Shown: piece after piece, positions 51,883 through 62,100 of the stretch
Layout: each line of letters starts with the position of its first letter
How positions within the stretch are numbered: position 1 is the stretch's first letter
From: Gammaproteobacteria bacterium
GTDB lineage: Bacteria > Pseudomonadota > Gammaproteobacteria > DSM-16500
Assembly (NCBI GenBank): GCA_014132615.1
Contig: BMAH01000048.1
Span: forward strand, 1 to 64,000
Length of the DNA: 64,000 nt
Direction of reading: 5' to 3'
Program-made: the position numbers and the translations under genes
Notes under the pieces: generated by a model
The model's database searches: none
Seen by the model: only the letters and a program-made list of their open reading frames with translations
What the model was told of the DNA's origin: nothing

Positions 51883-54369
51883 TTATACTTCTCCGCCTAC
51901 ACGTGGATGAGGAATGACATTATCTATTTTTATTTCTTCATTCGTATCTGTTCTTGCTAATTCTTCATTTGAAAAATCATCGACGGCAATCACTTTCATT
52001 CTAGATTGCATTGCTTGCATGCAAAGATCGTATTGTTCTTGCGTAATGATTTTTGCTTCTAATGCTGCATTAGCTTGATCTAAGTAAGTATAACCAGTAA
52101 TTAGCCCCTCTTTTTTTGCAGTAGAAATGACTTTATCAATAGGTTCAGCAGCAATAGTTTGGACTAAGGCATTTTGCATGTCAGCTAATACATTATTTTC
52201 GGCAGACAGAAATGCACCCGCAGATAAGCGATTACGGCTAGCTGTAGGCGCCATCAGTAATTGCGAAATTTTGCGATTCAATTTATCCATAGGTTTACAA
52301 AAACGCTCACCTACTGGGAAAATTAATACTTTTAATATCCAAGCTAACATTCGATTGGGGAAGTTTTTAATAATTTCATCAAATCTTTCTTGTATTTCAA
52401 ATAAGCAAGTTAAGCAAGCATAACGCACTAAAGGTAAATCTTCAGAATTTTCACCTTGATCGTGATAAAACTTAAGCGTAGCGGATAATAAATATAAATA
52501 ACTAAGAATATCGCCTAAGCGTGCAGAAATCGTTTCTTTACGCTTTAAATGGCCGCCAAAAGTAAGCATGCAAACATCAACTAAAAAAGCAAAAGCGGAG
52601 CTAAATCGAGTTGCTTGTTGATAGTAACGTTTCATTTTACCGGGTGGCGCTTTAACAAAGTAACTTCCGGTAATACCTAGCACCAAGGCACGTACTACAT
52701 TACTAATAGCAAAAGCCACGTGCTTAGTTACCGCTTTATCAAAGGCAGCTAATGCATCATGTGGATTCGTTAAACGTGCAGCTTCCATTTCTGCCAACAC
52801 GTAAGGATGGCAACGTATAACGCCTTGACCAAAGATAATCATATTGCGTGTAAGAATGTTTGCCCCTTCCACCGTAATAGCAATAGGCGCTGCTTCATAA
52901 TTACGTCCTAAATAGTTTTTAGGGCCTAAACAAATTCCTTTTCCGCCATGAATATCCATGCTATCGCAAGCAATCTTCCTGCCTAATTCAGTAGCGTGAT
53001 ATTTAACAATCGCAGAAGCAACAGAAGGTTTCTCACCTGCATCGACACTTGCAACTGCAAAGGTGCGTGCAGCATCCATGAGATAAGTATAAGCCCCTAT
53101 TCTAGCTAAGGGCTCTTCTACACCTTCAAATTTGCCAATAGGCATATTAAATTGCCTACGTATACGCGAATAAGCACCTGTTGCATAAGCTGCAACTTTA
53201 GCACCACCCATAGTATTTGCGGGAAGAGAAATAGAGCGACCTGCAGCTAAACTCTCCATTAACATACGCCAACCCTTCCCAGCTTGGGCGACGCCGCCAA
53301 TTATCCAATCAACAGGAATGAAAACGTTTTTGCCTTGAATAGGGCCATTTTGGAAAGGATTATCCAGAGGGAAATGCCTGCGCCCTATCGTGACACCTTG
53401 TGTATTGCGCGGAATGAGTGCACAGGTAATACCTATATCTTCTTTCTCACCTAATAAATGGTCTGGATCGTATAATTTAAAGGCTAGCCCTACAACGGTT
53501 GCTACAGGCGCTAAGGTGATGTAGCGTTTATCAAAATTAAGCCTAATGCCGAGTGTTTTTTGACCTAAATATTCACCCCAGCACACTACTCCATTATCTG
53601 TCATTGATCCAGCATCAGAACCAGCAATAGGAGAAGTTAGAGCAAAACAAGGAACTTCTTCACCTTTTGCTAATTTAGGCAAGTAATATTCTTTTTGATC
53701 CTGCGTACCGTAGTGAAGCAATAATTCAGCAGGGCCTAATGAATTAGGCACAGCAACAATAGAAGCGACAGTCACACTGCGACCGCTCAGTTTTACTAAA
53801 ATTTGAGAATGTGCATAAGCAGAAAATTGTTTTCCGCCGTATTCTTTTGGAATGATTAAACCAAAAAAACCTTGCTGTTTAATGTAGCTCCAAACTTCTG
53901 GGGATAAGTCCATACGTGTATGAGTAATATCCCAATTATCTATCATGCGACACAACGTCTCAACAGGACCTGCCAAAAACCCTTCTTCTTCTTGCGTTAA
54001 CTTTGCCGGTGTTTGATTTAATAATTTATTCCAATCAGGATTGCCTCTAAACAAATCTCCTTCCCATGTTACGGTGCCTGCTGAAATAGCTTCACGTTCT
54101 GTTTTAGACATAGAAGGCATGACATTTAAATAGAATTTGAAAAGGTATTTAGTAATAAATCGTTGGCGCCATGCAGATACATTAAGTGTTAAAAATAAAG
54201 CACCAAATAGCAGCCACATGAGTGCCACCGCTACTGTAAAACCATGATAGGTGCTAACAAAAATACCTAACAAAGCAAAACTGATAGTCCAAATAATTAA
54301 GGAGGCTCGGTGATAAGCGAGCACTCCAAATACAAATAAAAAAGCAACAAACCAACTAAGTCCTGTCAT
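51883..54369 (-). CDS. fadE: FadE-type acyl-CoA dehydrogenase (copy 2)
   Basis: An 828-residue paralogue of the protein at 37522-39963. The same build is seen: N-terminal membrane helices (to ~65), IPKEYGGKQFSAYAHSQ, CFALTSPIAGSDAGSMTD, MDIHGGKGICLGPKNYLG, then the C-terminal FadE extension. AAAGGGATTGTT precedes the ATG. The paralogues share most motifs but differ in the loop after YGG and in the C-terminal tail, suggesting different chain-length preference (inferred). It lies outside the fadA-fadB operon, between the DUF1189 gene and the sulfatase-fold gene. Confidence 0.93.
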   Translation of the reverse strand: MTGLSWFVAFLFVFGVLAYHRASLIIWTISFALLGIFVSTYHGFTVAVALMWLLFGALFLTLNVSAWRQRFITKYLFKFYLNVMPSMSKTEREAISAGTVTWEGDLFRGNPDWNKLLNQTPAKLTQEEEGFLAGPVETLCRMIDNWDITHTRMDLSPEVWSYIKQQGFFGLIIPKEYGGKQFSAYAHSQILVKLSGRSVTVASIVAVPNSLGPAELLLHYGTQDQKEYYLPKLAKGEEVPCFALTSPIAGSDAGSMTDNGVVCWGEYLGQKTLGIRLNFDKRYITLAPVATVVGLAFKLYDPDHLLGEKEDIGITCALIPRNTQGVTIGRRHFPLDNPFQNGPIQGKNVFIPVDWIIGGVAQAGKGWRMLMESLAAGRSISLPANTMGGAKVAAYATGAYSRIRRQFNMPIGKFEGVEEPLARIGAYTYLMDAARTFAVASVDAGEKPSVASAIVKYHATELGRKIACDSMDIHGGKGICLGPKNYLGRNYEAAPIAITVEGANILTRNMIIFGQGVIRCHPYVLAEMEAARLTNPHDALAAFDKAVTKHVAFAISNVVRALVLGITGSYFVKAPPGKMKRYYQQATRFSSAFAFLVDVCMLTFGGHLKRKETISARLGDILSYLYLLSATLKFYHDQGENSEDLPLVRYACLTCLFEIQERFDEIIKNFPNRMLAWILKVLIFPVGERFCKPMDKLNRKISQLLMAPTASRNRLSAGAFLSAENNVLADMQNALVQTIAAEPIDKVISTAKKEGLITGYTYLDQANAALEAKIITQEQYDLCMQAMQSRMKVIAVDDFSNEELARTDTNEEIKIDNVIPHPRVGGEV

Positions 54370-54395
54370 AACAATCCCTTTAAGTTAATCCTTGT

Positions 54396-55163
54396 TTATT
54401 TGCTTGTTTTGTTAGATAAAATGCCAAAATACAAATAACCCATAGTTAAAAGAAAATAAAACATTAATTCATAGGCGAAATTAAAACTAACCAAGGTAAA
54501 GATCGTAGAAAGAATAATAGCAGGTGTTAACGCTACGATCGCAATCTTATAAATTTGCCCATAGGTTAAAGTCATGCGGTTTACTTTTGAAAGTAACATT
54601 CCAAATAGAGCATAAAGTATTGTTTGAATTAAACGATAAAGATAAGAAAGCAATAAAGCGCAAATAAAAAATATAATCCATGAATATTGAATGAAACCTC
54701 CAATAAATTCATTAATAGATATAGGATTTATCGTTGCTGTTAATGTTTCAGGAATTCGATAAATCTTAGTTTCATTATAAGATTTATTGATAATTTCAGT
54801 TTTAGTAATGAGAAAAGGTGCTTTTGCTTCCTCTGGCGTTTTATATTGCCCTTGAGTATCAATTACAGCCATTCTAGCATTAGTTCTTGGGTCGGTAATA
54901 ACATATGGTTGTGCTAAAGGCGTGGTAATCTTTCCCTCTTTTATTTCCATGACGGGAATTTGTGGAACGATATTTTTAGAAAAAGTAGCATGACCTCTTT
55001 CTAAACCTATTTGCATCCAATATGTTGGTATTACCCAAGAGAGCGCTAATACTAACAGTAAATACAAAAATACATTTCCACTCCAATTTACGGCTACATC
55101 CTGATATAAACGTTTAGAATAAAAAGATAAATAAATAGCTTGGAGCATATTATATCTTCGCAT
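54396..55163 (-). CDS. DUF1189-like inner-membrane protein
   Basis: A 255-residue membrane protein. A first helix (FLYLLLVLALSWVIPTYW) is followed by an extracytoplasmic domain of ~110 residues (VMEIKEGKITTPLAQPYVITDPRTNARMAVIDTQG) and four C-terminal helices. This layout and the K-x-G-x-(I/V)-x(3)-L-x-x-P motif fit the DUF1189 family, whose function is unknown. AGGAGATTGTT before the first ATG fixes the start. It lies 9 bp after hpt and 26 bp before fadE copy 2, within a minus-strand operon. Confidence 0.7.
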   Translation of the reverse strand: MRRYNMLQAIYLSFYSKRLYQDVAVNWSGNVFLYLLLVLALSWVIPTYWMQIGLERGHATFSKNIVPQIPVMEIKEGKITTPLAQPYVITDPRTNARMAVIDTQGQYKTPEEAKAPFLITKTEIINKSYNETKIYRIPETLTATINPISINEFIGGFIQYSWIIFFICALLLSYLYRLIQTILYALFGMLLSKVNRMTLTYGQIYKIAIVALTPAIILSTIFTLVSFNFAYELMFYFLLTMGYLYFGILSNKTSK

Positions 55164-55172
55164 AACAATCTC

Positions 55173-55733
55173 CTAACGACCTGTGGTGTTAACCGCATAA
55201 ATACCAGGAACATTACGTAAATATTCTTCGTAATCTAAGCCAAAACCAAATAAAAATTTATCTTCTGTTTCTACCCCAACAAAATCGGGCTCAAAATTCA
55301 CGCCTTCTTCGCGCGGACGTTTTTTACTAACCATTACTGCGGTATGAGTACTTCTTGCACCTGCTTGTTTGCAATAATCAATGATGGCCGCTAATGTTAA
55401 ACCACCGTCCATAATGTCATCTACAATAAGCACCGATCTATCCTTCAAACTAATACGCGGCTCAACTAACCAGTGTAAATCGCCGCCACGCATAGAACCG
55501 CGATAGCGAGTTGCATGGATATAATCAATTTCTAATGGAAAATGTAAACGAGTAACTAAATGACCGGTAGTGATTAATGCACCTGTCATGACACATAAAA
55601 TAAGCGGATTTTTATCTTCTAACACTTGGGTTATTTCTTTCGCCATTTTATCAAGCGCTGTATTTACTTCTGTAAAACTATGGACACACTCAGCTTCTTT
55701 TAAAATAGTTTGAACTTTAGTAGATAATTCCAT
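55173..55733 (-). CDS. hpt: hypoxanthine-guanine phosphoribosyltransferase
   Basis: A purine-salvage enzyme joining hypoxanthine or guanine to PRPP. The PRPP-binding motif SVLIVDDIMDGGLTLAAI is complete, with IDYIHATRYRG and VMVSKKRP in the expected places and the base-binding region VGVETEDKFLFGFGLDY. The ATG at 55733 gives 186 residues and has GGAA upstream; the longest frame begins at GTG 55745. It follows nagZ after 15 bp. A hypoxanthine-preferring form is possible. Confidence 0.93.
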   Translation of the reverse strand: MELSTKVQTILKEAECVHSFTEVNTALDKMAKEITQVLEDKNPLILCVMTGALITTGHLVTRLHFPLEIDYIHATRYRGSMRGGDLHWLVEPRISLKDRSVLIVDDIMDGGLTLAAIIDYCKQAGARSTHTAVMVSKKRPREEGVNFEPDFVGVETEDKFLFGFGLDYEEYLRNVPGIYAVNTTGR

Positions 55734-55748
55734 AATGATTTCCACGTA

Positions 55749-56780
55749 TTAATTAATATTTTGGATGGTATTTGATAACTGATTGCGAATCTCTTGCCAT
55801 CTTGGCGAAGTAGAATAAAGAGTATTGCTAAACTTGCCCTGTAGACTACTCCATTTTTCCTTACCTACGTAATGCACAGAATAGGGCAAGCTATCTAAAA
55901 CCTGAATGACACCAGCACGATTATTGCAGAGTAATGCAAAATCACACCCTGCTTCTCTAGCTGCTGTTACCCTGGCTGCATAATCATTCGATATATTTGC
56001 CCCTTCCATATTTAAATCATCACTAAAAATAACACCAGTAAATCCTAGCTGCATGCGCAAAATAGTTTGCAGCCACGTTGGGGAAAATGAAACAGCGACT
56101 TTATCTATCTCAGGATAGACAATATGCGCAGCCATAATAGCGGGCAAACCTTGCTTAATAAGAGATGCAAACGGCTGCAAATCATCTTGTTCAATTTGCG
56201 CAAACGATCGTTGATCTATAGGCAATGCCACATGCGAATCCAGTGACACTGAGCCATGGCCAGGAAAATGCTTACCAACCGATGCCATACCTGCTTCTTT
56301 CATTCCCTCAATAAAAGCATAAGCAAGTTCAGTGACTACTTGAGGTTTTTCATGGAAGGCTCTGTTTCCTATCACACTATTTTTAACTTTGTTTAAATCA
56401 AGAACAGGAGCCAAGCTCAAATCGACTTGTTCTGAAAGAAGCTCAGATGCGAGCAGCCACGCGCAGTCATGGGCAAGCTTTAATGCGGCTTGTGGTTTTT
56501 GCTCGTATAATTCGCCTAGCAGGCCCATATTGGGAATGCGGGTGAAATCATTAATAAAACGCTGAACGCGACCTCCCTCTTGGTCTACCATAATGAGCAA
56601 GGGTTTTGTGCGGCTAGCGCGCAGCTTTTTACATAATGCATTCAGCTGAGGTCGGGACTCATAATTGCGGGCAAATAATATCACCCCGCCAACTAAGGGA
56701 TGGGCTACTAACTCAGCCTCTTCAGAAGTTAACTCGGCACCAGCTAAGTCTATAATAAAACAACCGATTTCATTACCCAT
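55749..56780 (-). CDS. nagZ: beta-N-acetylhexosaminidase
   Basis: NagZ removes GlcNAc from muropeptides during cell-wall recycling in the cytoplasm. The GH3 signature KHFPGHGSVSLDSHVALPID, with the flexible-loop Asp/His, the catalytic-domain start GVILFARNYESRPQL and the nucleophile-region VIFSDDLNMEGA are present. At 343 residues it is of family length. It has no signal peptide. It is the first gene of the nagZ-hpt-DUF1189-fadE-sulfatase series and diverges from prmB. Confidence 0.95.
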   Translation of the reverse strand: MGNEIGCFIIDLAGAELTSEEAELVAHPLVGGVILFARNYESRPQLNALCKKLRASRTKPLLIMVDQEGGRVQRFINDFTRIPNMGLLGELYEQKPQAALKLAHDCAWLLASELLSEQVDLSLAPVLDLNKVKNSVIGNRAFHEKPQVVTELAYAFIEGMKEAGMASVGKHFPGHGSVSLDSHVALPIDQRSFAQIEQDDLQPFASLIKQGLPAIMAAHIVYPEIDKVAVSFSPTWLQTILRMQLGFTGVIFSDDLNMEGANISNDYAARVTAAREAGCDFALLCNNRAGVIQVLDSLPYSVHYVGKEKWSSLQGKFSNTLYSTSPRWQEIRNQLSNTIQNIN

Positions 56781-56893
56781 CGTTACACCTTATTAAAAAC
56801 AGTCGGTTTGCGCAATTATAATGTTGTTTTCATCAATCAGCCAGCTTTGATAAGATCACATCCTTTCTGGCTACGCTTTATTTAAGGTATTTC

Positions 56894-57799
56894 ATGAATC
56901 ATTATGCTGAATTAAAAACTATTCGCGACTTTATCCGTTTAGCAACCTCTAAATTTAATGAAAACGGTCTTTATTATGGCCACGGAACAGATAATGCTTG
57001 GGATGAGGCAAGTGCACTGGTTTTGCATACTTTGCATCTACCGCCTAGCATCAACCCTACTGTGTTAGACGCTCGTCTAACCCAAGAAGAACGCGAACGT
57101 TTGGCTGCCTTGATAGAAAAACGAATTGCGGGTCGCATTCCAGTGCCTTATTTAACTAATGAAGCTTGGTTTTATGGCATGCCTTTTTACGTAGATGAAC
57201 GCGTGCTTATTCCGCGCTCCCCCATTGCGGAATTAATAGAAAGACAATTTACTCCCTGGATATTACCAGATAGCGTAGAAAACATTCTGGATTTATGTAC
57301 AGGCAGCGGCTGCATTGCTATTGCTTGCGCACAAGCTTTCCCTCACGCTGAAGTCGATGCGAGCGATGTCTCAGAACAAGCACTAGCAGTTGCTAAAATT
57401 AATGTGTTGAGACATCAAATGCAGGATCAAGTGCATTTAATTCAATCGGATTTATTTGCCTCAATACCTGTTAAACAATACGACATTATAGTTAGCAACC
57501 CACCTTATGTTAGCCAAGATGAAATGAATGTTTTGCCTAAAGAATATTTACATGAACCATCATTAGGCTTAGCAGCAGGTGATCAAGGTTTAGATATGGT
57601 ATTACCTATTTTGCAAGAAGCAGAAAAATATTTAAAACCTAGTGGCATTTTGGTGGTTGAAGTAGGAAATAGTGAATATGCGCTAGCCGATGCTTTCCCA
57701 GAAGTTCCTTTTACTTGGATAGAGTTTGAACGTGGCGGCGGTGGCGTATTTTTGCTAACCGCAGAACAATTGCGAGAATGTGCCAACTATTGGCTTTAA
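56894..57799 (+). CDS. prmB: ribosomal protein L3 N5-glutamine methyltransferase
   Basis: PrmB methylates a glutamine of ribosomal protein L3. It carries the HemK-family motif VSNPPYVSQDEM, the SAM site LDLCTGSGCIAIACAQAFP and a helical N-terminal recognition domain. The segment VPYLTNEAWFYGMPFYVDERVLIPRSPIAELI distinguishes PrmB from PrmC. AAGGTATTTC precedes the ATG. At 301 residues it is complete. Its TAA directly abuts the stop codon of the convergent gene at 57800, leaving no intergenic base. Confidence 0.95.
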   Translation: MNHYAELKTIRDFIRLATSKFNENGLYYGHGTDNAWDEASALVLHTLHLPPSINPTVLDARLTQEERERLAALIEKRIAGRIPVPYLTNEAWFYGMPFYVDERVLIPRSPIAELIERQFTPWILPDSVENILDLCTGSGCIAIACAQAFPHAEVDASDVSEQALAVAKINVLRHQMQDQVHLIQSDLFASIPVKQYDIIVSNPPYVSQDEMNVLPKEYLHEPSLGLAAGDQGLDMVLPILQEAEKYLKPSGILVVEVGNSEYALADAFPEVPFTWIEFERGGGGVFLLTAEQLRECANYWL

Positions 57800-58288
57800 T
57801 TATGCGCAGGGAGTTACGTTACGCCAAATCGCGCTTTTAGTGAAATCTCCCTGCCTATATTTTACTAAATAAGACCATGCTTCACATTTGCTCTCTTTAT
57901 CCATAGGATTACTCGAGTTAACACCTATTACATCATTTAAATTATTGGACATATCTATCTCAAGTTTAGAAGATGGCAAGCTAGCCCAAAAAGTACTTAA
58001 ATAAGTTATTGCCCCCATGCTTTTAGCAAACGCAATTAAAACCCCTTTAATGTAAGCCTGCAATTCCAATAATAAGCCTGTCAAAATTTTTGCTTTTTCT
58101 GAATCATTTAATGCTAGTTCATCGATATGTAAAATATCGATGGCAACATTTACCAATTCATTATTAATGCAAACTAATTCTGTATTTTCGTATTCACCCC
58201 ATAAACAATCTTTTAAACGAATAAAACGATCACGCAGCTCTTGATAATCGCAGAAATCAAAATGACTTGTAGATTGAGTAGAGAACAT
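57800..58288 (-). CDS. hypothetical protein
   Basis: A 162-residue soluble protein with no signal peptide and no family I recognise. The N-terminal half is helical and acidic (FDFCDYQELRDRFIRLKDCLWGEYENTELV, then ILTGLLLELQAYIKGVLIAFAKSMG). The C-terminal part has several Trp and Cys residues (KESKCEAWSYLVKYRQGDF). The ATG at 58288 has AAGGA nine bases upstream; the longest frame uses TTG at 58306. It lies 35 bp after bolA and abuts prmB tail-to-tail. Probably real by codon use and ribosome site. Confidence 0.6.
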   Translation of the reverse strand: MFSTQSTSHFDFCDYQELRDRFIRLKDCLWGEYENTELVCINNELVNVAIDILHIDELALNDSEKAKILTGLLLELQAYIKGVLIAFAKSMGAITYLSTFWASLPSSKLEIDMSNNLNDVIGVNSSNPMDKESKCEAWSYLVKYRQGDFTKSAIWRNVTPCA

Positions 58289-58323
58289 TGCATCATCCTT
58301 AAACAATATTCAGCGAGCAACAA

Positions 58324-58575
58324 TCAGATAATTTTAATTCTTAGTGCATGAATTTCCTTGGGTATTAAATCTTCAAATAAAGCATATATTTTTCTGTGAG
58401 CAGCAACGCGAGATAAAGATTTAAGAGAGACAGCTGAAATGACAATAGCAAAATGTCTACCCCCGCCCTGATGCCCTGCATGACCAATATGCTGATCGCT
58501 TTCATCGATGACTTCTAATGATTCAGGCGAAAATGCTTGCTGCAATCTACTTATAATTAATTCAAGTTTATTCAT
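58324..58575 (-). CDS. bolA: BolA family protein
   Basis: An 83-residue BolA-fold protein with the conserved IDESDQHIGHAGHQGGGRHFAIVI stretch (residues ~23-46), where the His and Gly residues bind a [2Fe-2S] cluster together with monothiol glutaredoxin. The C-terminal helix is SRVAAHRKIYALF. BolA proteins handle iron-sulfur trafficking and affect envelope genes. It overlaps yciB by 4 bp (ATGA) and is probably translationally coupled to it; yciB-bolA is a common pairing. Confidence 0.93.
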   Translation of the reverse strand: MNKLELIISRLQQAFSPESLEVIDESDQHIGHAGHQGGGRHFAIVISAVSLKSLSRVAAHRKIYALFEDLIPKEIHALRIKII

Positions 58576-59117
58576 GGTTTATCATTCATAAAACGATATA
58601 AATAAAGTGCCTGGCATAAGCTTAATATAAAAAACGCGGCTGTCACGCCGTAAAGCTTAAAGTTAACCCACGCATCATCACTAAAATGATAGGCTACGTA
58701 TAAATTTATGCCACCTAACACAGTAAAAAATAAGGCCCAGCAAACATTAATTCGTTTCCATGTTTGCATTGGAACAGAATGCTTACCTTCAAATACATTC
58801 TCCATTAAACGCTGCATAAGTGGTTTCTGAGTGAATAATTGACTGATAAGTAAAACGATAGAAAAAATCCAAAATACAATGGTAGGCTTCCATTTCACAA
58901 AAATAGGGTCATGGAAGTAAAGTGTCATGCCGCCAAAAATGAGAAACACGGCGAGAGTAATAACTTGCTTTTTATCCCATTTACCATCTTTATAACGGGA
59001 AAAAACGACTTGTAAAAAAGTCGTTACAATACCAACTATCGTTGCAACATAAATACCGTAAAATTTAAATGCTATGAAAAATAATAGTACGGGAAATATT
59101 TCATAAAAAAATTGCAT
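58572..59117 (-). CDS. yciB: YciB (intracellular septation protein A) inner-membrane protein
   Basis: A 181-residue protein with about five membrane helices. The family N-terminus is MQFFYEIFPVLLFFIAFKFYGIYVAT, and the conserved loop KPTIVFWIFSIVLLISQ and the WKRINVCWALFF segment follow. YciB supports septation and envelope integrity. The ATG at 59117 has AGAGG eight bases upstream; the TTG at 59135 of the longest frame is rejected because it overlaps the RND pump gene. It follows the pump gene by 1 bp and overlaps bolA. Confidence 0.93.
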   Translation of the reverse strand: MQFFYEIFPVLLFFIAFKFYGIYVATIVGIVTTFLQVVFSRYKDGKWDKKQVITLAVFLIFGGMTLYFHDPIFVKWKPTIVFWIFSIVLLISQLFTQKPLMQRLMENVFEGKHSVPMQTWKRINVCWALFFTVLGGINLYVAYHFSDDAWVNFKLYGVTAAFFILSLCQALYLYRFMNDKP

Positions 59118-59118
59118 G

Positions 59119-62100
59119 TTAAGCCTCTTGATCAAGCAGTTTTAATTTTCTAAACGGTGCTAAGTAAGTATAAGCGATAGGCACAACAATCAGCGAGAAG
59201 AATGTGCCGAATAATAAACCGCCCGTCACCACTAAACCAATTTGCTGCCTGCTTTCAGCGCCTGGGCCAAAGGCTAATGCTAAAGGGAGTGCGCCTAATA
59301 TCATCGCAGCCGTTGTCATTAGAATAGGTCTTAGGCGGAGTAAAGAGGCTTCAATCACGGCTTCTTGAATAGATTTACCTGCTTGCCTTAATCGATTAGC
59401 AAATTCCGTTATTAAAATACCGTGTTTTGCAATTAAGCCAACTAAAGTAATTAATCCTATATTGCTATAAATATTCATGCTGCCGCCAAAGAGCTTCAAG
59501 GTAAGCATTGCACCGACTATAGCAAAAGGAACAGTAAAGAGAATAACAAATGGGTCAATGAAACTTTCAAATTGCGCAACTAAAACAAGGTAAATAAAAA
59601 CCAATGCTAATAAAAAGGTTAATGCTGTTTTACCACTTGATTCGAGAAAGCTTTTTGCTTCGCCAGTAAATGCATATTTCATATCATCGGGTAAATTCTC
59701 TTTTGCAATTTTTTCTAGTGCGTTAATAGCATCAGATACTTTAAAACCCGGCGCTAAATTTACATAAATTGAATCTGAACGCAAACGTTCGTAGCGATTA
59801 AAAACTTCAGGCGTCGTAGTTTCAGAAACTGAAATCACATTCGCAAGCGGCAGCATAACCCCATTATCATTTCTTACATAAATTTGCTGGAAAATATTAG
59901 GATTAGTTAAAGCTGATTCATTCATTTGCACAATGATATTAGCATCATCGATTTTACCAATGGTACGACTTGCAAGTAGTGTAGAAATCGTATTAGCAAT
60001 GCTAGGGATAGAAACTTTTAAATCTGCCGCCCTATCTCTATCAATATCAATTTGAAACTGTTCACTATCCCATTTTAATTTATTATCTACATGAACAAAT
60101 TCTGGGATTTTTTTAATAGCATCTATCATTTTAGCCACTGCTTGCTGTAGCTTACGATAATCTGAGGTAGTCATGATAACAATGCCCACATTATCACCCA
60201 TATCACCACCTGCAAATTCAGCAAGCGGTGGAGGCGGTATGTAAGCATTTACTCTTGCACCAGGAATGGTAGCTCCTTGCTCCATGACAGTTTGTAAAAT
60301 TTCTTCCATGGAATGATGGCGCTCGTTTTTAGGTTTTAATTTAATAATTTGATAAGAGTGAGAAGGAGAATAAAGCCCCACTATACTTAAATAGGATTCA
60401 ACCTCTGGGTTACTTTCTAATAAGGATTCAAATTGTTTTACATTTGAATCTGTGTATTGAAAACTGGCGCCGCGTGGCGCTGCTATCATTGCTTCAATCT
60501 GACTCATATCTTCAGTAGGTGCAAGTTCAGTAGGTAGCCATTTATAGACGCCATAACCAATGGCACCGACTATAAGAAGCAAACCTAACACCCATTTGCG
60601 CTTTTGTAATAATAGAGTAAGTAATCGTTGGTAATGAATTTGCAAACTTGCTAACTGCTTTAGCATCCAAGTTTGGTAACGACTGGCTGATTGATTGGGT
60701 TTTAATAAACTAGCGCACATCATAGGCGAGAGTGTTAAAGCAACTATACCCGACACAATCACAGCACCCGCCAAGGTGAAAGTAAATTCGCGGAATAAAA
60801 CGCCTAATAAACCAGGGGTAAAAGCAATGGGAGTGTAAACTGCAGCCAATGTTAATGTCATTGCAATAATGGGAAATACAATTTCACGACTCCCAGCAAT
60901 TGCAGCAGGCAGCGCAGCTAAACCTTCTTCTATGTGCCTACTAATATTTTCAAGCACAACAATGGCATCATCAACCACTAAACCGATTGCTAAAACAAAA
61001 GCCATTAAAGTAATGGTATTAATAGAAAAACCGAGAAAATAAAGTAAAGCAAAAGTAGTAATGACACAGACTGGTATTGTAATGATGGGAATAATCGTAG
61101 CACGGAAGCTACATAGAAAAGCAAAAATGACTAGCCAAACAAATAATATCGCCTCAAAAAAGGATTCATATACACTGTGCATGGAAGAGCGAATATAATC
61201 TGCTTGATTAAAATCGATTCTAGCTTGCATGCCCTTAGGTAAAGAACGGGTAACTTCTGTTATTTTTTTCTTAATTGCTTGCTCTACTTCCAATGGATTT
61301 GCAGTTGATTGCGCAATAATGCCTAATCCTACTGCGGATTTTCCATTGACTCTAAAATCCGAATCTACATTTTCTTCTTCCCATTTAGCTTCGCCAATAT
61401 CTCTTAATCTAACGATTTCTTGCTGACTGCCGTGTATGATTAAATTATTAAATTGTTCAGCCGTTTTTAAAGTGGTATCTGTTACCACACTATAAAATCT
61501 ATCCTTACTACGAATTCTACCGCTGGGAATAGACGCATTCTGATCACGCAATAAGCCTACTACTTCATCAACCGTCACTTTTGCACCAGCCATTTTAGCT
61601 GGATCTAACGATACTCGCATCGCAGTAATACGTTTACCTAATACTTGTACTTGTCCTACCCCATCTACTGTTTCAAACGCAGGCACAACGTATTTATCCA
61701 CGTAATCACTTAACTCTCTTGCATTATAACTAGGATGGTAGAAGGTTAAATATAAAATGGGCATGCCTTCCGTGTTACTCTTTGCAACAATTGGATTTTC
61801 AACATCCCTAGGCAATAAGCCACGTGCTGTTTCAATACTGCCACGCACATCTTCTACTGCTGCATTCATGTTAGTGCCAAGCTTAAAGGTAATCATAATT
61901 TGACTACTGTCTTGGCGGCTGCGTGAAGTTAATGTTTCAATACCATTAATACCTGATATAGAACCCTCTAATACTTTAGTGACATCTTTTTCAACTAATT
62001 TAGCATTCGCACCAGGATAAATCGTTTGAATAGTGACAACAGGTAGATTGACATTAGGAATCCAACGTATGGGTAGATTCATAAAGCCAATTAAACCAAC

